Source: an uncultured Aquimarina sp. (GTDB taxonomy: Bacteria; Bacteroidota; Bacteroidia; Flavobacteriales; Flavobacteriaceae). Taken from it: a stretch of 64,000 nucleotides of DNA. Positions within the stretch are counted from its first letter, which is position 1, and each line of letters starts with the position of its first letter. Location of the stretch: the NCBI RefSeq assembly GCF_947492405.1, contig NZ_CANLMP010000001.1, forward strand, positions 248,001 through 312,000. The letters run 5' to 3'. The position numbers and the translations under genes are program-made. Under the pieces are notes generated by a model. That model did not search any database. It was not told the origin of the DNA and was given only the letters and a program-made list of their open reading frames with translations. Below are positions 17,066 to 29,300 of this stretch, one piece after another.

Positions 17066-20000
17066 ATGATCAATACGATACGAAAAAGTAAGGTTACAAA
17101 AGTTATTGCGAGTTATTTGGCAATCCAAATGATAGTTCAAATGGCTCAACCAATTCATCTATGGGCGTTAACGAGTGGTCCATCTCAACCAGAGTTTAAT
17201 GCATTTACACCTATCGGAACTTCAGATATGGTGGACTTATCTTCTGGAGATTTTAATTATAATATTCCGATAATGGATGTAGGAGGGTATCCGCTAAACC
17301 TTGCTTATAATTCAGGAGTTAACATGGATCAGGAATCTTCTTGGGTAGGACTAGGATGGAATCTTAGTGTTGGTCAGATCAATAGACAAGTACGTGGTAT
17401 TCCGGATGATTTTGACGGAGATGAAATTAGGTATGAAAATAATCTGAAAGATAATCTTACCATTGGTGCGACCGTAGATGTAAATGCTCAGATATTTGGT
17501 ATTGAGGCATTAAAAGGCGGTGCTGGGCTCACTATTGAACATAATAACTATCAAGGGATTACTTTCAAGCCATCATTTGGTTTAAATTTTGCCGTTTCTG
17601 ATCACGTGAGTGTAGGAATGAATTTGTCATCTTCTGCATCTGATGGGGCTACGGTAACACCTAGCGTGAGTATTAGTGCAAATTTAAATGACAAAGAAAA
17701 GTCTTCTAATAATGCTTTGACAGGAGGTCTAAGTTTTGGAGCTCCATTTAACTCCAGACAAGGATTGACATCCTTTAATATGAGTGCTTCAATTTCTCAA
17801 AGTGCAGTTCTTTCAGAAAAAACAAGGAAGGTTAATGGTAAGACAAAAACTACAAGTTTTAATGGAGATTTTGGCTTATCAGGTTCAGGAAGTGTTTCGT
17901 TTATCAATAACACGTTTACCCCTACCAAAAGAACTTCATTTAAAAATACAGGATTAACATTTGGTATTTCTGTAGGTGGAGACCTTTGGGGAGTTGATGG
18001 AGAAGTGGGAGTAACGGCCTACGGAAATAAACAAAGTCTTGCAAGAAAAGAGAATATAGAAAAAGCTTATGGTTATGAGTTTACAGAGAATGCTACACGT
18101 AATGATATCTTAGATTTTAATAGAGAAAAAGAAGATATAGTAAGTAAGAATACGCGCGTGCTTCCAATGGTGAATTATTCGTACGATCTCTATAATATCA
18201 ACGGTCAAGGGATAGGAGGGATGTTTCGCCCTTTTAGAAGTCAGACGGGGTATATCTATGATCAATTCGTAGGTGATGAAAGTAATAGTAATTCCGGTGG
18301 TGGTGAAATAGAACCGGGATCAGGTATTCATATTGGTTTAGACTATAAAAGTTCTCCATCAGATAGTCATACAGGAGTTTGGGAAACCAATGCAACTCAA
18401 TTTTTGAAAGAGAGAGCATTAGACGACCCGACTTATGAAAAAGTATATTTTAAATCTATTGGGGAACTGTCTGTAGATCAGGAAAAAGAATTGTTTCAAA
18501 ACACTTTAGGAGGGTATAATGCGATGGCATTAGCAATCGACCAACCAGGAGGAAATATGGGTACTCTGGGAAGAAATAATAGTTATGGAAAGTTTGCTGC
18601 CAATCGATATAGAGTTAAGAATTTCGAAAATGATGGTGTGAATTATAATTATGATGAAGTTGTTTTTAATCAACCAATTCAAAGAAAGAAGCGAGAAATT
18701 CGTAATCAATCTATACAGCCCGTTACCGTTAGTGATGTAGAGAAATTTGGTCTCGGAACTTTTACTGCTAATACACATGCAAAACCGCATCACAAAGCAG
18801 GTATGAAAATACTACAAGCTGATGGTTCTACATATACCTATGGAGAAACCGCTTACAATCTGGAAAAAGAAGAAGTTTCTTTTGCTGTTAGAGCAGCCGG
18901 TAATTGTTCTTTAGGGAGCGTACCAATAACCGGTAATGAGAATACTAAAAATAACCGAAGTGGTCAGGATCACTACTTTAATAAAATCGCCACTCCTGAT
19001 TTTGCTCATACATATTTGTTATCCAGTGTTTTATCTTCTGATTATGAAGATAGGAAAGGAGATGGACCTACGGATGATGATTTTGGAGCTTATACAAAAT
19101 TTAACTACGAAACAACTGAAGATGAGTATCAATGGCGTGTACCTTATGAGGATGCTTCTTTGAATGCAGGATTAAACTCGGATAAAGAGGATCAAAAGGG
19201 AAGTTATGTATATGGTAAAAAAGAGATCAAATACATTAAAAGTATTGAAACGAAAACACACGTAGCTGTTTTTCATTTATCAGATAGAAAAGATGGTCGT
19301 GGTGTAAAGGATGATAAAGGAGGAGGAGATGATAGCTCTGCACATATGCAGAAAATAGATAGTATTTCTCTATATTCTAGGCCGGAATATAGAAAATATG
19401 GGGAGGAAACTTCGCCTATTAAAACAGCTCATTTTATCTATGATTACTCTCAGTGCCAGGGAATACCAAATAATCTTGGAGGTACTTTAGATGATAATGA
19501 ACTGGATTATTATGATGAAGAAAAAGAAGAACTAGCAAATAAGGGTAAGCTTACACTAAAAAAAGTGTACTTCACGTATCGTGATTCTAAAATGGGTAAA
19601 TACACTCCGTATACCTTTAACTACGGAACAGGTTCCTATAACGAAGATGGTAAATGGATACAGGATAGTGCTTCTAATCCTGAATATAATTTAAAAGGAT
19701 ATGATATTTGGGGTAATTACAAACCTAATCAAGGTGGTTGTGACGTAAATGATGACATCACGGCACCAGAATATCCGTATGTAGAACAAGGTGATCAAGA
19801 GCAACAAGATTTGTTTGCACAGGCGTGGAGTCTTACTTCTGTAGAATTACCATCTGGGGGTCGTTTACAAATGACGTATGAATCCGATGACTATCAATAT
19901 GTACAGCAGCGTAAAGCTATGCAAATGTTTAAAGTGCTTGGAGCAAGTAAAACGCTTAATGGAACCATTGATGATACCTTATATACACCTGGATCCTATA

Positions 20001-23000
20001 ATGGTACTTCTGATGCTAAGTATTTAATAGTCGAAGTTGATAATAATGTTAATTCAATAGCAGATTTCAAAGAGAGATATTTGGGCGAATACATCGATAA
20101 ACCGGTATTCTTTAAGTTCATGGTGAATATGTCCAAATCAGGAGGTATATCTAATCCTGTTTATTCCAAAAATGAATTTGATTATGTAACCGGATATTTT
20201 AGAATTGATCAAGAAGCTTTAAATGATAATATCATTCTTCCACCAGATGCATCAGGTAAAAAGAAAGTCGCAATTCCGATGCGAATGTCTGATTTAGAAG
20301 GCGGTATCAATGGTAGTGGAAAAAATGTAAACCCAATATCAAAAGCTGGTTGGTATTTTGGAAGAAAATTCCTGAATAGATTAGCCTATGGAATGAAATT
20401 GGCTAATGATCCTCAAAACCCTGCAGATATAGCTCAGGAACTGGTTAAAAGTTTTGGAGGAATTATTGAAATTTTTAAAGGTCCAAATGGAGTACTTAGG
20501 GATCAGGAGCTACATTCAAGACGTTTTATACCAGAGAAATCTTGGATACGTTTACAACATCCTGATGGCAAGAAATTAGGAGGAGGTTGTAGAGTAAAAC
20601 AACTCTTATTAGAAGATCAATGGGATAAAATGCTAAACGTAAGTAGCACTGATGATAATATTGATAGATATGCTAAAAAATATGGTCAGTTATATGATTA
20701 TACATTAGCAGAAGATGGAACGTCTAGTGGAGTGGCCACATACGAACCTCTGGGAAGTAAAGAAAATCCTTTTGTAGAACCTTTCTATAACAGAGGTGAT
20801 AAAGTAAGACCCGAAGAGGTAAATTATGTGGAGAAGCCTTTTGGAGAGTCATTTTTTCCATCGCCAACTATTACCTATAGCAGGGTAACTGTTAAAAATT
20901 ATAACCCTTCCGAGGATATAAAACAGCACGCTACAGGTAAAGTGGTTAATGAGTTTTTTACTTCTAGAGATTTTCCAACAATTGCAGATTATACAGATAT
21001 TGATAATCCAGCTAACTGGAAATCCAATGATAAAGAAGTTGTGGCCAATGTTTTAAAGGGACTTTTTGGATTGAAAGTCTCTGTAAAATCAGAACTTACG
21101 TTGTCACAAGGATTTGTGGTTCATACCAATGATATGAACGGTAAAACAAAATCACAAAGTGTTTACAATGAATTTGATGAGTTCATATCTGGTGTGGATT
21201 ATAAATACAGTACTAATAGTGAAGACGAAAGTAAATTAGATAATAATCTTGTCACCATTGCGAAAGATGGATCCGTGGTTAATAGAGAAATTGGAGTTCA
21301 TTATGATGTGATTAATGATTTTAGGGAGAATTACTCTAAATCTACAGTATTTGGGATTCAGGGTAACGTAGCAACATTGTTTATAGGTATTTTTCCATTG
21401 ATAATTCCTACGGCTCCACCAGAGAGATCTGAAATTATCTCTACGTTACATACTACTACAACCACAAAGGTTATTCATACAACTGGAATTCTGAAGGAAA
21501 AAATCGCTAAAGATTTAGGATCACAAGTCAGTACTGTAAATGAAGCCTGGGATGCTTCTACTGGTCAGGTACTCTTAACAAAAACGGTGAATGAGTATGA
21601 AGACCAATATTATAGTTTCAATTTCCCGGCATATTGGAGTTATAAGAATATGGCACAAGCTTCAAAAAATATTGGAGCCAAGGGTAAATTGGAAAAATCT
21701 GGTGAATTTTTTACTTATCCAAATGTAAAAGATTTCATGGCTGAGGGTGATGAGTTATTAATTGATGTAGGATTAAAATCAATGCGTGCTTGGGTAGTTG
21801 GATTTAATGGATCAAATGGAGTTTACTTAATGAATAGAAAAGGAGAGCTACTAAACGATGATACTAATATCAATGGAACTATCGATTTTAAAGTGATTCG
21901 ATCGGGGTATCGTAACCAGCAATCTGCAAATATGGCATCAATTACGATGATGAAGAATCCAATAGAAGGTAAGATTGGATCTACTATTACTAATGAAGAT
22001 TTCATACAAGCTGATGATACTGCTACCAATAATCTTAGGATAATAAATGCAAGTGCTGTTGAGTATGATGACTTTTGGAATGCTCAGTGCGAAGGCGATT
22101 TAAAAAGTTTACATGCGGATGATTTGGATAAAGTGGACATAAGAGATTATACATTCAATCCTTATATCGAAAATATAAAAGGAGAATGGAGAGCAAAAAA
22201 GTCATATGCCTATTTAGTAGAACGATCTAAAATAGCAGAGGGACAGAGTAACGAAGCATTTAATAGGAGAGAAGGGTATTTTAAAAGTTTTGAACCTTTT
22301 TACAAACTAGAAGGTGGATCTTGGAAAATGATCGTACCTGATGATTCCAAACAATGGACCTTTGCTAGTGAGGTAACACAATATAGCCCTTATGGAGCAG
22401 AAATAGAGAACAAAGATGCACTAAAAAGATATTCTTCTGCTCAATACGGATATAACTTCACATTACCGACTGCGGTTACTTCTAATAGTAGATATCGATA
22501 TATGGGAGCTGATAACTTTGAAGATTCTTATTTTAAAAATGCTTTAGGTCATCATTTTAATTTTCGTGAGGCTATAGATAGAGATGGAGATGGCGGGATA
22601 GTTGTTTCTGAGGAAAAATCCCATTCAGGACGTACTAGCCTTTTGATCCCAAAGGGTAGTAATGGTAGTGCCGATCAAACCACAAGTTTAATAGGTGAGT
22701 TAGTCGAAGATATGGATCCTGATGAGGATGGAATCACAAATGTAGAAGAGGTTATAAATGATGTAGTTAATCCTGCAGACAATTGTCCGTATAATTATAA
22801 TCCAGATCAGGCAGATTACGATGGAGATGGTATTGGAGATGAGTGTGATGATATGTCAGAACCAATAATTAAAGGTGTATACACAGAGGGGAATACTTGG
22901 ACTGGACAAACTTGTCATGGTAGGACGGCCAAATTTACCATTCACGGTACTCCTAATGACGATGTTTATTATGCCTTTATAGTCCATGAAGCTGGATTTA

Positions 23001-23308
23001 GACAAATGTCAGTTAGCTTTAATAATGTTCGCCAATTTAACCATGAAGGACTTCGTGCTGGGGATATACTGATTTTTAAAAATAGAGAAATAGTTTTAGG
23101 CACAACAGGAACAAGATATATTGAATATGATTTGGATGTTGCAAAGGGTAAACCAGGAAATAGTAGTAAAAAAAATATTTGGAGATTAGAGTTTGTATTA
23201 CTACATAAATCCACTTTAGAACCAATTCAAGGTACTTCTATAGATCTTAAGGCTGTGGGCTACGATAAGTGTCATAATGGTCCTCCAGTTTGGCTACCAA
23301 TTAATTAA
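17066..23308 (+). CDS. Giant secreted SpvB-like/Rhs-family N-terminal protein with TSP3 calcium repeats
   Basis: 2080 residues. A signal peptide probably ends near LWA-LTSG (residue about 35). Residues about 48-115 (LSSGDFNYNIPIMDVGGYPL, LAYNSGVNMDQESSWVGLGWNLS) match the SpvB/TcB-type N-terminal pattern of insecticidal toxin complexes, in the form usual for Bacteroidetes. A long beta-rich body follows, partly Gly/Ser-rich (about 150-330). Near the C-terminus are thrombospondin type 3-like or EF-hand-like acidic loops (DPDEDGI, DNCPYNYNPDQADYDGDGIG, DECDD; about 1890-1930), then a final beta domain of about 140 residues. No toxin tip is seen. It probably works with the Rhs protein downstream. 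Surface location is inferred. Confidence 0.78.
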   Translation: MINTIRKSKVTKVIASYLAIQMIVQMAQPIHLWALTSGPSQPEFNAFTPIGTSDMVDLSSGDFNYNIPIMDVGGYPLNLAYNSGVNMDQESSWVGLGWNLSVGQINRQVRGIPDDFDGDEIRYENNLKDNLTIGATVDVNAQIFGIEALKGGAGLTIEHNNYQGITFKPSFGLNFAVSDHVSVGMNLSSSASDGATVTPSVSISANLNDKEKSSNNALTGGLSFGAPFNSRQGLTSFNMSASISQSAVLSEKTRKVNGKTKTTSFNGDFGLSGSGSVSFINNTFTPTKRTSFKNTGLTFGISVGGDLWGVDGEVGVTAYGNKQSLARKENIEKAYGYEFTENATRNDILDFNREKEDIVSKNTRVLPMVNYSYDLYNINGQGIGGMFRPFRSQTGYIYDQFVGDESNSNSGGGEIEPGSGIHIGLDYKSSPSDSHTGVWETNATQFLKERALDDPTYEKVYFKSIGELSVDQEKELFQNTLGGYNAMALAIDQPGGNMGTLGRNNSYGKFAANRYRVKNFENDGVNYNYDEVVFNQPIQRKKREIRNQSIQPVTVSDVEKFGLGTFTANTHAKPHHKAGMKILQADGSTYTYGETAYNLEKEEVSFAVRAAGNCSLGSVPITGNENTKNNRSGQDHYFNKIATPDFAHTYLLSSVLSSDYEDRKGDGPTDDDFGAYTKFNYETTEDEYQWRVPYEDASLNAGLNSDKEDQKGSYVYGKKEIKYIKSIETKTHVAVFHLSDRKDGRGVKDDKGGGDDSSAHMQKIDSISLYSRPEYRKYGEETSPIKTAHFIYDYSQCQGIPNNLGGTLDDNELDYYDEEKEELANKGKLTLKKVYFTYRDSKMGKYTPYTFNYGTGSYNEDGKWIQDSASNPEYNLKGYDIWGNYKPNQGGCDVNDDITAPEYPYVEQGDQEQQDLFAQAWSLTSVELPSGGRLQMTYESDDYQYVQQRKAMQMFKVLGASKTLNGTIDDTLYTPGSYNGTSDAKYLIVEVDNNVNSIADFKERYLGEYIDKPVFFKFMVNMSKSGGISNPVYSKNEFDYVTGYFRIDQEALNDNIILPPDASGKKKVAIPMRMSDLEGGINGSGKNVNPISKAGWYFGRKFLNRLAYGMKLANDPQNPADIAQELVKSFGGIIEIFKGPNGVLRDQELHSRRFIPEKSWIRLQHPDGKKLGGGCRVKQLLLEDQWDKMLNVSSTDDNIDRYAKKYGQLYDYTLAEDGTSSGVATYEPLGSKENPFVEPFYNRGDKVRPEEVNYVEKPFGESFFPSPTITYSRVTVKNYNPSEDIKQHATGKVVNEFFTSRDFPTIADYTDIDNPANWKSNDKEVVANVLKGLFGLKVSVKSELTLSQGFVVHTNDMNGKTKSQSVYNEFDEFISGVDYKYSTNSEDESKLDNNLVTIAKDGSVVNREIGVHYDVINDFRENYSKSTVFGIQGNVATLFIGIFPLIIPTAPPERSEIISTLHTTTTTKVIHTTGILKEKIAKDLGSQVSTVNEAWDASTGQVLLTKTVNEYEDQYYSFNFPAYWSYKNMAQASKNIGAKGKLEKSGEFFTYPNVKDFMAEGDELLIDVGLKSMRAWVVGFNGSNGVYLMNRKGELLNDDTNINGTIDFKVIRSGYRNQQSANMASITMMKNPIEGKIGSTITNEDFIQADDTATNNLRIINASAVEYDDFWNAQCEGDLKSLHADDLDKVDIRDYTFNPYIENIKGEWRAKKSYAYLVERSKIAEGQSNEAFNRREGYFKSFEPFYKLEGGSWKMIVPDDSKQWTFASEVTQYSPYGAEIENKDALKRYSSAQYGYNFTLPTAVTSNSRYRYMGADNFEDSYFKNALGHHFNFREAIDRDGDGGIVVSEEKSHSGRTSLLIPKGSNGSADQTTSLIGELVEDMDPDEDGITNVEEVINDVVNPADNCPYNYNPDQADYDGDGIGDECDDMSEPIIKGVYTEGNTWTGQTCHGRTAKFTIHGTPNDDVYYAFIVHEAGFRQMSVSFNNVRQFNHEGLRAGDILIFKNREIVLGTTGTRYIEYDLDVAKGKPGNSSKKNIWRLEFVLLHKSTLEPIQGTSIDLKAVGYDKCHNGPPVWLPIN

Positions 23309-23343
23309 GAATTTTACTAAGAAAAAAACATTAAAAAAGATAT

Positions 23344-26300
23344 ATGAAAGACTTAACATATATTACATACAGAGTAAAAAATATTCTTATACTGATATGT
23401 ACAATGAGTATGATGCATCAAGTTGCAATTGCTCAGGTATCTCCATCAGAACGTCAGGCGTTAATTGATTTGTACAATGCTACTGATGGTGATAATTGGT
23501 CGAATACGATAGCTGGTAACCAACCTTGGTTAGTTAATGACCCTACTTCGCTAGTGAGTGATTGGTTTGGGGTATCTGTTGTTGATGGTAAGATTACAAG
23601 TCTCTCTCTAGTCGGTAATAATTTGAAAGGAGAAATACCTACTTCATTTGGAGATCTAGTAAGTTTAACATTCTTAAATCTTGGAATTAATCGGTTGACT
23701 GGTCAATTACCTCAATCTATCGGTAATTTGACAAGTTTAGAAGTATTACAGCTCACTCGAAATACTTTAACAGGAGGTGTTCCTTCCTCTATAGGTAATT
23801 TGACTAATCTGATTCAGATAGATTTTTCAATCAATCAATTAACACTACCTCTTCCAGATGTATTTACTAATTTAATAAATGCCAAAACATTTACAGTAGA
23901 ACGAAATGCTATTACTGGTACCATTCCTCCATCTATTGGTAGTATGATTTCACTTGAAACTTTGATTTTAGGATCTAATCAGCTAACTGGGTCAATTCCT
24001 TCAGAGCTAGGAAATTTAAGTAACCTTACATATTTAGGATTGTATGTAAATGGTCTTTCTGGAGAAATTCCTGATTCATTAGGAAATTTATCTAAACTCG
24101 AACGATTACTTTTATTTAGAAATGCTTTAACGGGAGAAGTTCCTGTTTCGTTAGGTAATTTATCAAACCTTAAAGGTTTGGATGTAAATTCTAATCAACT
24201 TACCGGCAGTATTCCAAATGAATTCGGAAGTTTAGCAAATCTAGAGGTTTTAACCTTAAGTATAAATAAGTTTTCTGGTAATTTACCTCAAGGACTATCA
24301 AGTTTAGCTTCTGCAGATATATTAAATACCTTAGTTTTTGAACGAAATAACTTTGTGTTTAGTGATTTTGAATTACAATTTCGGGCCTATAATGATAACC
24401 TTACTACCTTTTCTTATTTAAATCAAGGACAGGTAGACCAAATTGAAACAAGATCTGTGGTAGCAGGTCAGTCAATTACTTTAACCAGTAATGTTTTGAC
24501 TAGTACTAATAATAGATATCAATGGTTTAAAAACAATGTAGCAATCCCAGGAGCTACTAATAAAGATTTGGTAATTAGCAATGCTTTGGACTCTGATGCA
24601 GGTGTATATCATTTTACAGCTACAAATAACATTATCGCTGATCTTTCTTTAAGACGTAATCCAATTACCTTAGAAATTAGTTGTGGAGTATCAGAAGCAG
24701 AAAAACAAGCATTAATTGATCTATATAATAGTACAAACGGACCCAATTGGACTAGTAGTAATAACTGGTTGACTGATGCTCCGGTCTGCGACTGGACGGG
24801 GGTTACTGTAAAAGATGGAAAAGTTACAGGGCTTTACCTTTTTGGAGGGGGTGTTGCAGGACCACTACCGGCTTCGATAGGTGATTTGGTACATTTAACA
24901 TCATTAACTATCACCAGAAGTGGTGGTTTGTCGGGGGCAATACCTTTGACTATTGGAAACCTAGTGAATTTGGAAACTATAAATCTTACTTCTAATCAAT
25001 TAACAGGAGAAATTCCAGTAGAGATAGGAAATTTAACCAATTTAGTTTCTTTGCAATTAGCTAGAAATCAATTATCAGGTAGCATCCCTTCATCAATAGG
25101 AAACTTAACTAAATTAATTTCTATTGGTATTAGTGAAAATAGATTTACAGGTGATATTCCATCATCTATCGGAGGTTTGACAGAGTTAGAGAAATTTGAT
25201 GTTTCTATTAATCAGCTTAATGGTTCAATTCCTCCTGAATTGGGAAATCTAACCGGTTTAACACAATTAGGTTTAACTCGAAACGCTTTAACAGGTTCCA
25301 TACCTGTTACATTAAGTAATCTTGTTAATTTAACAACTCTTGATCTAAGTTCTAACGCGTTAACGGGTGTAATCCCTTCAGAGTTAGGTACGATGAATAA
25401 CTTAAAAACGTTAAACTTATTTCGTAATCAACTAAGTGGTTCCATCCCATCAGAATTAGGGAATTTGCAAAATTTAGAATCTCTTAATTTGTTTAGTAAT
25501 GGATTAACCGGAGCAATTCCTTTGTCCTTCGGTAATTTATCTAATTTAATAGTTTTACAGCTATATAGAAACCAACTTAGTGGCAGTATTCCTGAAGCAT
25601 TGGGTAATTTGACAAAATTAACAACTTTAGGGTTGTCTACCAACCAATTATCAGGGTCAGTACCGCCTAATTTTGGAATATTGGCTTCATCTGATATATT
25701 AAATACATTAACATTAGACAGGAACAATTTTGTATTTAATAATTTCGAAACAGAGTTCCCTGTTTATCAAAGTGATCTTATAGCTTTCAATTACCTCACC
25801 CAAGCAAAAGTTGATGAGATTGAAACGCTTTCAGTTACAGAAAACGCTAGTATCACGTTAACCAGTACTGAATTAACCAGTGGAAATAATAGTTACCAAT
25901 GGTATAAAAATAACACTGCGATTCCAGGAGCAACGAGTAACGATTATATCATTAACAATGCAGCAGCAACGGACGCAGGCGTATACTATTTTACAGCTAC
26001 TAATAGTGTGGTTACAGATCTTACCTTAGAGCGTAATCCTATTACAGTAACAGTTACAGAAGGTATTGCGGATTGTGTATCTGCGGAAGAAAAAGCGGCG
26101 TTGGTAGCATTATATAATAGTACAGACGGAGCAAACTGGACTAACAATGTTAACTGGTTATCTAATGAACCAGTTTCTGAGTGGGCAGGGGTTATAGTAG
26201 AGGATTGTAAAGTTACAAGGTTATTTTTAGGTGATAATAATCTTGTAGGTGTATTACCTAATGAAATAGGTGACTTAATAAACTTAGAGCAATTACATTT

Positions 26301-29300
26301 AAATACTAATAGTGTCTCTTCTACCATCCCGGATCAGATAGGTAATTTATCTAATTTAAAATTACTTTACCTATATGGTAATGAAATTAGCGGAGTGTTA
26401 CCAGAAAGTATCGGTAATCTTACTAATTTAAATAATTTAAGTCTTGCCAGTAATAAATTAGAAGGGAATATACCATCTTCATTTTCTAATTTAACTAATA
26501 TAATTGCACTTAGTTTAGGTGGTAATATAGGTATAACTGGTGATGTTTCTTTTTTGTTTAAGTTGCCAAATATAAGTTCATTGGAAGTTTGGAGTTGTAA
26601 TCTTACCGAAGAGTTTACTACTGATTTTGATTATGTAAATACTAGTTTAACAAAGTTGATTATAAGTAATAACGGTTTAACAGGTGTTTTTGATTTTGGT
26701 AAATACATGCCAAACCTTCAAAACTTATCTGCACAAGATAATGAGTTAAATGGTGAATTTTCAGCTTATGGCTTTACAGAGCTGTTGAATATTGAAAGAC
26801 TATACATAGAAAGAAATCAAATTTTTGGTTCAATACCAGTAGGGCCAAAACTTGAAAATTTGATAAGATTAGATTTTAGTGAGAATAATTTGGAAGGCCA
26901 AATTCCAGATATTTTTACTGATTCTAGTTTGATGAGAGATTTTCAAATGAATAACAATAGGTTTTCTGGAAAGCTTCCTTTGTTTGGGGTTAATTCTTTA
27001 ACAAAGGTTTATGTGTTTCACAACAATTTTGTATACGATGATTTTCAAGCATCTTATAATGATGCAGCCTTTTCGTATAACTTTCAAGCGGCTTTAGAAG
27101 CTGCACCGGATCAAACAATCTCAAAAGGTGATACTTTAACAATTTTAGCAAATGAACGATTATTAGAAGACAATAATCAATATGCGTGGTTTAAATCGGA
27201 TGATGGTGGAGCTACATTTGTTAATACAGGGATTACTAGCAAAGATTATAGTAAAGAAAATGTTGATGTAGATGATGCGGGAATCTACAAACTACAAATT
27301 ACTAACCCCACCTACCCAGGTGTAACGTTAGCACAGGAAGCTACATCAATAACAATAGATCTAGACACCTGTGGAGTTTCTGATGCAGAAAAACAAGCAT
27401 TAGTAGATTTATATAATAGCACAGATGGTGCTAACTGGACTAATAATACCAACTGGTTAACTGATGCTCCCGTTTGTGATTGGTATGGAGTGACTGTGGA
27501 AAACAGGAAAATAACGAAATTAGAATTAGTCAAGAATAATTTATCGGGAACAATATCTAATCGTATAGGCGATTTGCCTAGTCTTACCATACTAAATTTA
27601 AGTAATAACTCATTAATTGGTGAAATCCCAATAGAAATAGGTAGTCTAACTGACTTAAATCAATTAAATCTATCTATAAATGAAATCTCAGGAAGTATTC
27701 CATTTTCTATAGGTTCTTTAAATAATTTAACATATTTATCCTTATTATCAAATAGTCTTACAGGTCAGATTCCTTTAGAAATGGGGAATTTATCTAACCT
27801 TACTATTTTATACCTTGGTAGAAATCAACTTACTGGAAATATCCCTTCTGAGTTAGGAAATTTAAGATCATTGCAGTATTTAGGTCTGATTGGTAATCAG
27901 TTGACAGGGAGTATACCTCCTCAATTAGGACAGATTAGTGGGTTATTAGATATTACTCTATCTAATAATCAATTATCAGGAGATATACCGGCTGAATTGG
28001 GTAACTTAAGTTTATTACAAATCCTTAATTTAGGTTATAATCAATTCACGGGAAGTATTCCTGTTGAACTTGAAAATTTAATTAATTTAAGAGAACTTAT
28101 TTTAAGGAATAATAATTTTGAAGGTCAATTACCATTAGGGTTAGATCAATTAAATGATTTACGAATTATTTATATTGAGAATAATAAATTTCAAGGAATA
28201 ATACCTTTCCAGATAATAAACTTACCTTATATTTTTCGTTTTTATATACAAAACAATGGTTATGTTTTTAATGAAATAGAAGTTGAATATGATGAAATTC
28301 AAGCCAGATTAGGAAATAATTTTATATATGCGCCTCAAGCAGATGTAGACCAAGAAGAGACAATAGAAGTACAATTAGGAGGTTCTGTTACCTTAGCTAC
28401 TACGCAATTAACAAGTACTAATAATACCTACACTTGGTACAAAGGTACAGATGTACTTATAGAAACTACTTTACCACAGATCACTATTGATAACATTACA
28501 GCTGCTGATCTTGGGGAATACTATTTTACAGCAACTAACAGTGTGGTTAATGATTTAACATTAACTAGAAATAATATTACTCTGGTTTTAGGTAACACAG
28601 ATCCTGATGGTTGTGATATTTTAGAAGGTGTTGTAGATGGAAGTTTTGAAAATTGTTTATCTGTAGCAGGTCCTATTTCAGAAGAAAACTTTAATAGAAC
28701 AATTGATTGTAGTAATTGGGAGTTAACGAGTGTTTTTCCTGTAAACCCTTTGTTTCAAAGTTCTATAAGTACTTGGTTTGTTGATGGGAATAGTTCTAAT
28801 ATGCCAGAATCTCAGTTTAGTGAATACATTTCTTCTTCGCCAGATGGAGGAGTATTTACATCCTCTTTCTTAGAAATTCAAAGACGATTATCCAAAGGTA
28901 ATGGATTTAAAACTACTCTAAATGATCTGACAATTGGAGAAGAATATATAATTAGTTTTTATCAATCTCATGGAGGTAGTTTTGATGATTTAAATGGAAT
29001 AGCAGTTTTTTCAGATCCTCAATGGGAGGTAAATTTTGGAAACGAATCTAAATTTAGTAACTCAATAAGTATTCGTCCAATTTCAAATATTACGGAATCA
29101 ATTCCTTGGGAAAAGGTAGAGTTACGATTTACAGCAACCACATCAGAACAAGATTTAAGTTTTACTCCTAATGTTAGCTATCCAGATGAAGCAGTATTTG
29201 TAGAAGGAGCATCATTTCATCTTTTAATTGATGGAATCAAAGTAATAAAAGTAAATGGGAACTGTAATGAAGAAATTACTGAACAACGCTTTTGCTCGGA

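Noticed and set aside
23600..28300. DNA-level tandem repeats in the LRR region considered as CRISPR-like or satellite
   Set aside because: The periodicity (72 nt) is that of 24-residue leucine-rich repeats in an open frame, and the copies are diverged.
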